A stretch of 46,414 nt of DNA from Micromonospora phaseoli. Lineage in GTDB: Bacteria > Actinomycetota > Actinomycetes > Mycobacteriales > Micromonosporaceae. The stretch's first letter is position 1, and each line of letters opens with the position of its first letter. Location of the stretch: positions 1,721-48,134 of the forward strand of contig NZ_FNYV01000019.1 in the NCBI RefSeq assembly GCF_900109115.1. Reading direction: 5' to 3'. Under the pieces are notes generated by a model. It did no database searches. It had not been told where the DNA came from and worked only from the letters and a program-made list of their open reading frames with translations. A program made the position numbers and the translations under genes. This document shows positions 41,227 to 46,414 of the stretch, in pieces.

Positions 41227-44200
41227 GTCAGAGCGTCCGTCGTCCTCTATTGAAGGCAGTGAAGAGCAGTCGTCTCGCAGCGCTATCACTCAATCTGCCA
41301 GGGGGGTGCCTCCGCCTATGGGAGGGGTCCGAGCGGTATCAGCAGACACAATAGGCGGGATCGTTATTACGGGTGACTATGCGACGGTTGCGCCATCCAG
41401 CACTGGCGGTGATAACTCTGTAAGTATTAGAGCAAGTCTTGAAGGGGCTGGCTGGCGTATTCCCTATGAAGTCGGGAACGTGCCGTATGTTGCCGCTAAT
41501 GTCACGCCTGCCAACGTGTATCATCGCTTAGACTCGGGAAACGTATGCTGGATTTCTGGCCCCTCGGGGGTTGGAAAGTCGCGTCTGACCGTAGAGTTTG
41601 CGCGCCAAAACGCCGAGACGTACAGCTTCATCCTGTGGATAGACGGAACAGACGAGAATAGCTTCCGCCTATCACTTGCCCAAGCGCTCGAAGGTCGAGC
41701 TGCGGGCAGGGGGAGCGTTATTGAGGAGCTTGCTGCACGTCTTACTCGGACACCAGCAAGAGGTCTGGTCGTAGTTGACAACATGACTGCGGTGACCTCC
41801 GATTTGCTTAACGTCATCTCGGCAAATCTCGGGATTCACCACCTCCTTGTAAATACCCAAGCATGGTCCCCCGGCTGCCTCCGTCTACGACCACTCGGCG
41901 GCGATCCTGATGTACTAGGCTGGCTCTCCGAGGTCATGGACTTGACCGTCGATGACGCAAAGATGGTAATCCGATTCACCGGTGGTTTGCCTATCGCTCT
42001 GCTCGCCGTAGGTCAGCTTGTGGGCGACGGCATGATTGACCTTGAAGATTATATCGAGGCAGAACCGCTGGCGATCTTTGCAGATTCTAATGAGTATCAG
42101 GCGTCAAGAGCCGTGGCTGCCGTGAACGTCAACCTGCAAAGACTCCTGGCCTCGCGGGAAAAAGCGCGTGAAACTCTTGGTGTCCTGGCGGTGTGCGCCG
42201 CTGCGCCACTGCCCCTTGACTTGTTGCAGTCGGCAACTGGTGGACGCCTCCCGATTAAGCAGGCAGAGCAGATCGCGAGCTGGACCGGGGGAGTGTTTGA
42301 CAGATCTTCTAGCACGATAAGTACGCACTCTTTTATTCAAGAGACGGTCCGTCGCTTATTGCGCCCCGAAGAAGTAGAGCATGCGCGGTCTGGACTAATA
42401 AGAGCCATCAAAGAAAGTAAATCTAGCGATGTTGGGAAGGTCCTGCCGCATGCGATCGCGCTAGCCGATTCCGATGCTTTGGCTGCCGTGGCCAGGAAGG
42501 CGGCCTCGCTGCAAATGGGCCAACTTGCTCGGTGGCTAAGCTCGACTGCCTTAAGAATGCGCCTAGAGCAAGGGTCCGTCGACCTTTGGGAAGGCTACAT
42601 CTCAAAGCTTGAGCATGCCAAGATTCTTTTGTACGTTGGTCACCTCAGCGACGCCAGGCATGTGGCAAGTGAAACTATGCGCCAACTTCAGATGGATGGA
42701 CCAGCGCTAGAGCCTGGTCGAGAGGCACACCTTAGGTCAGGGCTCCTCTATGTTCTAGGACGCGCGCATCCAAGTAGCCAACTGGAGGCGCGGCAGCAGG
42801 TCCTTCGTGAAGCGATGTTCGCTCTTCATGGGGCTTGCCATTGGCACCTGAAGGTCCATGCAAAGTCATGTAAAGTTACTGAGCTGTATGCGGATGAGTT
42901 TTCCGAAATGGTGCGCGCGGTGCTGGTCCAGACCTGCTATGACTATTACGGTCCCCTTGAAGTAGCGGCGGCTAGGGGAAAGCATTTTCTTGATCCCGTC
43001 AAAGTGGTTGCAGAGATACGAGAGTTGCTAGCCGATCCGTCCTTTTCCCAACTAGCCCGACATGCCGATGTGGTTGATAGGCATCTGCGGAACTTTGGCC
43101 GCATCTGTTCGCAGATAGATGGGCACCTGCGCGTGCAAGGCTCGATTAACGAGCTGCCTCTCGCGGATATGTTGCGCCCGTTGACGCTATCGAAATCAGG
43201 GTCCGGTGGAGGGTTGGCTGCAGGTAAAGATGAGGCCACTGCGGCAGCGGAGGCGGCGTCCGTTCTGGGCGCCGAAATGCTCGCGGATTTGAGTGCTCCA
43301 CTAAATGCCCCTGATTCTGGGGCCACGCACCTAGCCACTCTTGTGGAGGCGGTACAGAGACACCTTCTCGAACATTCGCTGAAGGATCCCAACTTCATTC
43401 TCCCTTCGCGGCTGAATTCCTTCATAATAAAGGCGTCTCATTCGATTTTTGCATCAATCGATCCAAGCGAGGACGAAATAGCTCTGGCTATTGCGGTCCT
43501 CGGCTTATGCGATTGTCTTAGGAAGCTTCGGCGCTCTCACTCCATGCGGGCCGAAGACGTAACGGGGACCCGGGACCCAGTCCTCTTTGCTGCTCTGGAC
43601 TGTGCCCTTGTATTGCGTGACATGGCTGGTGTCGTCGCCGTTTTGGAGGCGATTGCTGAAGACGTGGATAACCGTGATCAGGTTGTCAAACTATTCTGGT
43701 GGTGCCAGTGGAGCGCAGCTCGCCTTCAGGCTCGGACGATTGATGGACGGAGGCCAGATTCAGGCGCAGACCTCGCAGAGGCACTGTGCATTACTCCTAC
43801 GAGCACTCTCCATGGCCTGCTTGAGTATCGAGACATCGCAGTAGCTTTGTCCCAAGCTCAAGATGATCAGGAGCCAGATGAAGACTATGTGTCTCCTCCC
43901 CGTGTCACCCGCGGTGACGTTTTACGAGCAATCCGGGGCATAAGGGCTAATGGCCCACGGCCGATACTTGCCAGAGAAATTTTACATTCGTACGGGCACT
44001 CAGTCGGATACGGCTCGCCAGAGTCAATGTTCGCCCACAGGGCGTGCGTGGTTCTGTCCCTGAAGTACGGGCCGGGTGCAGATGAGTTTGCGTTTGAACG
44101 CCACTGTCTGGGGCACAGCTACGAAGCACATGGTCGTTATGTAGAGGCGCGAAATGAATACGAGAGCGCCCTGATCATGCTGCAAGCGCTTTGGGGAGAC

Positions 44201-44284
44201 CGGCACTACCTGGTTCCAGAGCTACGGAGCCATCTAGCCAAACTCGACGACTATGTGGACGGGGTCGGCGGCGGCGTCTCCTGA
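41207..44284 (+). CDS. STAND NTPase with TPR-like C-terminus (predicted defence protein)
   Basis: A 1,025-residue protein. The N-terminal ~75 residues are Ser-rich and hold SADTIGGIVITGDYATVAP at 45-63. An NB-ARC-like NTPase follows: Walker A GPSGVGKS at 118-125, Walker B LVVVDN at 187-192, LLVNTQ at 213-218 in place of the usual sensor Arg, and the GGLPIALLAVG box at 259-269. Residues ~280-400 are the winged-helix part. The rest is helical, ending in TPR-like ERHCLGHSYEAHGRYVEARNEYESALIML. No toxic effector domain is visible at the N-terminus. Codon use is markedly less GC-rich than the neighbours and includes at least six TTA codons. A GTG at 41201 is an alternative start. STAND proteins often sense phage; that role is an inference. 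Confidence 0.85.
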   Translation: MSIQGHESERPSSSIEGSEEQSSRSAITQSARGVPPPMGGVRAVSADTIGGIVITGDYATVAPSSTGGDNSVSIRASLEGAGWRIPYEVGNVPYVAANVTPANVYHRLDSGNVCWISGPSGVGKSRLTVEFARQNAETYSFILWIDGTDENSFRLSLAQALEGRAAGRGSVIEELAARLTRTPARGLVVVDNMTAVTSDLLNVISANLGIHHLLVNTQAWSPGCLRLRPLGGDPDVLGWLSEVMDLTVDDAKMVIRFTGGLPIALLAVGQLVGDGMIDLEDYIEAEPLAIFADSNEYQASRAVAAVNVNLQRLLASREKARETLGVLAVCAAAPLPLDLLQSATGGRLPIKQAEQIASWTGGVFDRSSSTISTHSFIQETVRRLLRPEEVEHARSGLIRAIKESKSSDVGKVLPHAIALADSDALAAVARKAASLQMGQLARWLSSTALRMRLEQGSVDLWEGYISKLEHAKILLYVGHLSDARHVASETMRQLQMDGPALEPGREAHLRSGLLYVLGRAHPSSQLEARQQVLREAMFALHGACHWHLKVHAKSCKVTELYADEFSEMVRAVLVQTCYDYYGPLEVAAARGKHFLDPVKVVAEIRELLADPSFSQLARHADVVDRHLRNFGRICSQIDGHLRVQGSINELPLADMLRPLTLSKSGSGGGLAAGKDEATAAAEAASVLGAEMLADLSAPLNAPDSGATHLATLVEAVQRHLLEHSLKDPNFILPSRLNSFIIKASHSIFASIDPSEDEIALAIAVLGLCDCLRKLRRSHSMRAEDVTGTRDPVLFAALDCALVLRDMAGVVAVLEAIAEDVDNRDQVVKLFWWCQWSAARLQARTIDGRRPDSGADLAEALCITPTSTLHGLLEYRDIAVALSQAQDDQEPDEDYVSPPRVTRGDVLRAIRGIRANGPRPILAREILHSYGHSVGYGSPESMFAHRACVVLSLKYGPGADEFAFERHCLGHSYEAHGRYVEARNEYESALIMLQALWGDRHYLVPELRSHLAKLDDYVDGVGGGVS

Positions 44285-44510
44285 TCGATCGTCCGCCGGG
44301 GACCAAGGGGGGCCCTCTGGCGGTGCTCGATGGTGCACTTCACCTAGCCCTGCCTTCCTGAACCGTGTGGTGAGATCGCCGAGCGTGTCAGCGTTCGGGG
44401 ACCACCTGGGGACCACACGGCCTGCGCGATGGTGCGCGGCACGACGTCGACTGCACGGCCTGATCTTAGGGATAGCGTGCGTGACGTGCGTGGACGTGTG
44501 GCGAGTCGTC
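44285..44510. other. Right end of the element with candidate integrase arm sites
   Basis: No gene is seen in these 226 bases. GGGGACCAC-CT-GGGGACCAC (44397-44416) repeats the 11-base-spaced pair found in the 3' end of int. A further GGGGACCA lies at 44298-44305. These are likely arm-type binding sites of the integrase at the side opposite to int. Confidence 0.5.
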
Positions 44511-44552
44511 CTGGGGGTCAAGGGGTCGTCGGTTCGAATCCGGCCGTCCCGA
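44511..44552 (+). other. Second att core (3' half of tRNA-Pro)
   Basis: A copy of the tRNA 3' half from the anticodon loop to the discriminator base. The 5' half of a tRNA is missing here, so this is an attachment site and not a gene. It marks the right end of the first element and the left end of the second copy. Confidence 0.88.
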
Positions 44553-44565
44553 CAGCACGAAAAAA

Positions 44566-44601
44566 GGCCGTCGACCGGGGTGTTTACCCTGGTCGGCGGC
44601 C
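44566..44601. terminator. Terminator, second copy
   Basis: The same 16-bp stem and GTTT loop as at 27661-27696, between the second att core and the second integrase gene. Confidence 0.85.
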
Positions 44602-44636
44602 TTTAATTCGTACTGGAACAGTGGGGATTTGCTGAT

Positions 44637-45842
44637 CTAGACGGCGCGTAGCTGGGGACCACTTGGGGACCGGCGAGCCTTCAAGTGAGCGCTGAGCGCT
44701 GTTCCAGCGTCGGTGATCGACTGCCGGTCGGGGTGTAGGTATCGCTGTGTCGTGGTCAGCGACCCGTGGCCGGCGATCTTCCGTAGGACGTGCACGGGCA
44801 CTCCGGCGTCGGCCATCCAGGTGAGGCCGGTGTGCCGTAGGTCGTGCCGGCGTAGGTGTTCGTAGCCCAGCTTTGTCACCACCTCATCCCAATGCGTCGC
44901 GTCCCGCAGTACGGCGGTGCTGATCCGTCCACCACGCGGCCCGGTGAAGAGTCGAGAGTGCGGCTCGGCGACCGAGTCCAGGCGGCGAGCAACGATCGGT
45001 CGCACCTCTTCGATCAGCGGTACCATCCGGGCGCGTTTTCCCTTGGTGCCCTTGTCGATCAGGCCACCGGGGCCGGGTGTGGTCTGCCTGCGGACGGTCC
45101 ACATCCACGTTTCCCGGTCGATGTCCTCGGCGCGGACGCCGGAAACCTCGCCGATCCTGGCCGCTGTGCACGCGGCGAACATCGTCACGTCGCCCCAACC
45201 GGAAAACCGGTTCGTGGACCGTTCGACCAGGGCGGCGGCAAGCCCTGTCAGCGCTTCCCAATGGGGCAGAGCCAGCGTGCGCGGGTCGTCCAACTCGTCC
45301 GCTGCTCGCTGGTACTCGCGTTGCCACCCGGTAACCTGCGCGGGATTGCGCTGAATGATGCCGTCCCTTACGGCCTGTTGCATAACTCGGACCAGCACGG
45401 CAAGGCTGTTCTTGACCGTCGATCGGCTGCACTCGTCAGTGATCCAACCGTGTACGGCCCGGTCAACCGCGCCGTTGGTAATCATGCGGATCGGGATATG
45501 ACCGAGGGTCGGCAGCACCCGCTTACGCCACCCGGCAAGGTATGGATCGAGCGTCTTCCGTTCCAAGCCGCGTAGCGCCAGCGTCATCACGCTCTCGCCG
45601 TACTCGGCTAGTCGCTTTGTCGCGGCGACCGGGTCGACGCCACCTTGCGCCGCGCTGACCATTGCGTCGATCCACGCTTGCGCCTCTTCCGGTGTCGCCA
45701 CCGACGTCGACTTGGATAGTCGGCGCTTGGTCGTCGGGTCGACCCACCGGACCCGCGCCCGGTAGGGACGGTCCCGGCCTGCTCGCACCTCCACATCGGA
45801 TGCAAGCGGTACGCCGATCGGTGGTTGCTGTGGTGGGGCCAT
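44637..45842 (-). CDS. int: Tyrosine integrase, second copy
   Basis: Identical in translation to the integrase at 27732-28937 (401 residues, same catalytic Arg229, His333, Arg336, His359 and Tyr368). It is intact and has its own coupled excisionase gene. Two identical integrases with three potential att cores (this one, the tRNA end, and one expected further right) would allow excision of either element or of both. Confidence 0.93.
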   Translation of the reverse strand: MAPPQQPPIGVPLASDVEVRAGRDRPYRARVRWVDPTTKRRLSKSTSVATPEEAQAWIDAMVSAAQGGVDPVAATKRLAEYGESVMTLALRGLERKTLDPYLAGWRKRVLPTLGHIPIRMITNGAVDRAVHGWITDECSRSTVKNSLAVLVRVMQQAVRDGIIQRNPAQVTGWQREYQRAADELDDPRTLALPHWEALTGLAAALVERSTNRFSGWGDVTMFAACTAARIGEVSGVRAEDIDRETWMWTVRRQTTPGPGGLIDKGTKGKRARMVPLIEEVRPIVARRLDSVAEPHSRLFTGPRGGRISTAVLRDATHWDEVVTKLGYEHLRRHDLRHTGLTWMADAGVPVHVLRKIAGHGSLTTTQRYLHPDRQSITDAGTALSAHLKARRSPSGPQLRAV

Positions 45843-46111
45843 CAGGCCGCCTTCGGGTAGACGCGACGGGCGGAAAGCCACTGCTCTACGTCGGCCGTCG
45901 CGTACTTCACGACCCGGTCGGAGATCTGAATGAACGGCGGTCCCTGCAAGGGCGGGACGGTACGCCACCGCCGAATGGTCGACGGGTCGACGTCGAGCAG
46001 GTCGGCGAGTTCCTCGGTGGACATGAACGGCTTTGACGAGAGACGGATAGCGCCACCCACGTTCGGCGTAGCGGTAGTGCTCGGTGAGGAATCCTGCGTC
46101 ACGAGTCGCAC
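45842..46111 (-). CDS. xis: Excisionase-like HTH protein, second copy
   Basis: Identical in translation to the protein at 28937-29206 (89 residues, start GTG at 46111, AAAGG upstream, ATGA overlap with int). Confidence 0.85.
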   Translation of the reverse strand: MRLVTQDSSPSTTATPNVGGAIRLSSKPFMSTEELADLLDVDPSTIRRWRTVPPLQGPPFIQISDRVVKYATADVEQWLSARRVYPKAA

Positions 46112-46319
46112 GGTGAGGGCCTTTCGGTCGGCGTGAGTCGCGTGTAGAGGGTCGGTTGGGCTGTGCGGCAGGAGGGCGTTGGGCGGCCTGCTGAGAACGC
46201 CGTGAGCGCAAGATCCGAGCAGGGTTGGTGTATGGCATAGGGCCAAACTGTCTGTGTGGCTCTCAGCGGGCCGTTTTGGTGCCGGTGGCTTGGCTGGTGG
46301 CCGGGAGGGGCCGAGAGGC

Positions 46320-46414
46320 GGTGACACGGTGACAGCTAGGCAGCTGACGGGGTGTTCGTGCTGGTCAGCGCGTCTTTCGGTCTGTCACCGAGTGGTGGTG
46401 ACAGGTGGTGACAG
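46320..46414. repeat. Start of the second GGTGACAG field
   Basis: GGTGACAC at 46320, GGTGACAG at 46328, 46397 and 46407, and CTGTCACC at 46382 repeat the first part of the field at 29415-29509. The window ends here. The stretch 46112-46414 holds no gene. Confidence 0.75.

Larger units (their letters stand above)
44511..46414. mobile_element. Second element copy (left end only, runs off the window)
   Basis: The whole stretch repeats 27606-29509 at an offset of 16,905 bases, with no difference found in the parts compared and identical int and xis translations. It could be a second copy of the same element in tandem, a related element with the same integration end, or a remnant. The window ends inside the GGTGACAG field, so this cannot be decided here. 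Confidence 0.8.

Noticed and set aside
44463..44552. Second tRNA-Pro gene
   Set aside because: Only the 3' half from the anticodon loop on is present; the bases before it do not form the acceptor, D or anticodon stem.
44253..44606. 117-codon plus-strand frame across the right att core
   Set aside because: It crosses the STAND stop, integrase sites, att core and terminator; composition is not protein-like.

Overview
The window is very GC-rich, uses GTG starts often and has many ATGA/GTGA gene overlaps. Its first 27.4 kb follow the gene order of the mycobacterial Rv1691-Rv1713 block (HAD phosphatase, tlyA, NAD kinase, recN, steA, steB/mctB, pyrG, Nudix, xerD, parA, scpA, scpB, rluB, cmk, der). 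Together with the style of the mobile element, this points to a filamentous actinobacterium, most likely of the Micromonosporaceae (Micromonospora/Salinispora type). The genus is an inference from gene content and sequence style, not from a search.

Region 1 (1-27,411) is chromosomal housekeeping DNA, mostly on the + strand. It opens inside an RG/G-repeat plus TPR-like protein. It continues through a phosphatase, a ribosomal RNA methyltransferase, NAD kinase and RecN. An envelope/cytokinesis block follows (SteA, SteB, a MraY-like PNPT protein, a MurJ-like flippase, a GT4 glycosyltransferase and a phosphatase-like multi-pass membrane protein). Then come pyrG, a Nudix hydrolase, a convergent TM2 protein behind a strong two-way terminator, alanine dehydrogenase, and a chromosome segregation/RNA block (xerD, parA, scpA, scpB, rluB, cmk, der). 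der ends at a perfect 40-bp palindromic terminator.

Region 2 (27,574-44,510) is an integrative element of the actinomycete integrative and conjugative element (AICE) type inserted in the 3' half of a tRNA-Pro(GGG) gene. On the minus strand, reading towards the tRNA, it carries small DUF-type genes, a DUF2637-like membrane protein, a DUF3307-like membrane protein, a TraB/FtsK DNA translocase, three small overlapping genes, a prim-pol replication protein, a fused PP-loop (PAPS-reductase-like)/DUF3987 protein, an excisionase and a tyrosine integrase. On the plus strand, from a divergent promoter with a visible operator, it carries a small HTH protein, an XRE-type regulator and a cysteine hydrolase. 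These are followed by a cargo pair of different codon use: a small acidic companion and a 1,025-residue STAND NTPase with a TPR-like end. The pair looks like an anti-phage or abortive-infection module. The two proteins share an unusual short VITGD-containing motif, the best candidate in the window for an undescribed two-component system.

Region 3 (44,511-46,414) repeats, apparently without a mismatch, the first 1,904 bp of the element: att core, terminator, integrase, excisionase and the start of a GGTGACAG repeat field. It runs off the window. The simplest reading is a tandem array of two elements, or an element next to a remnant of a relative. An assembly effect of an excised circle must be excluded. 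Several candidate cis sites are visible in the element: twelve GGTGACAG-like 8-mers beside excisionase, a GCTAGC repeat cluster behind traB, paired GGGGACCAC repeats at both ends that look like integrase arm sites, and an ATACAAC/GTTGTAT operator in the divergent promoter.
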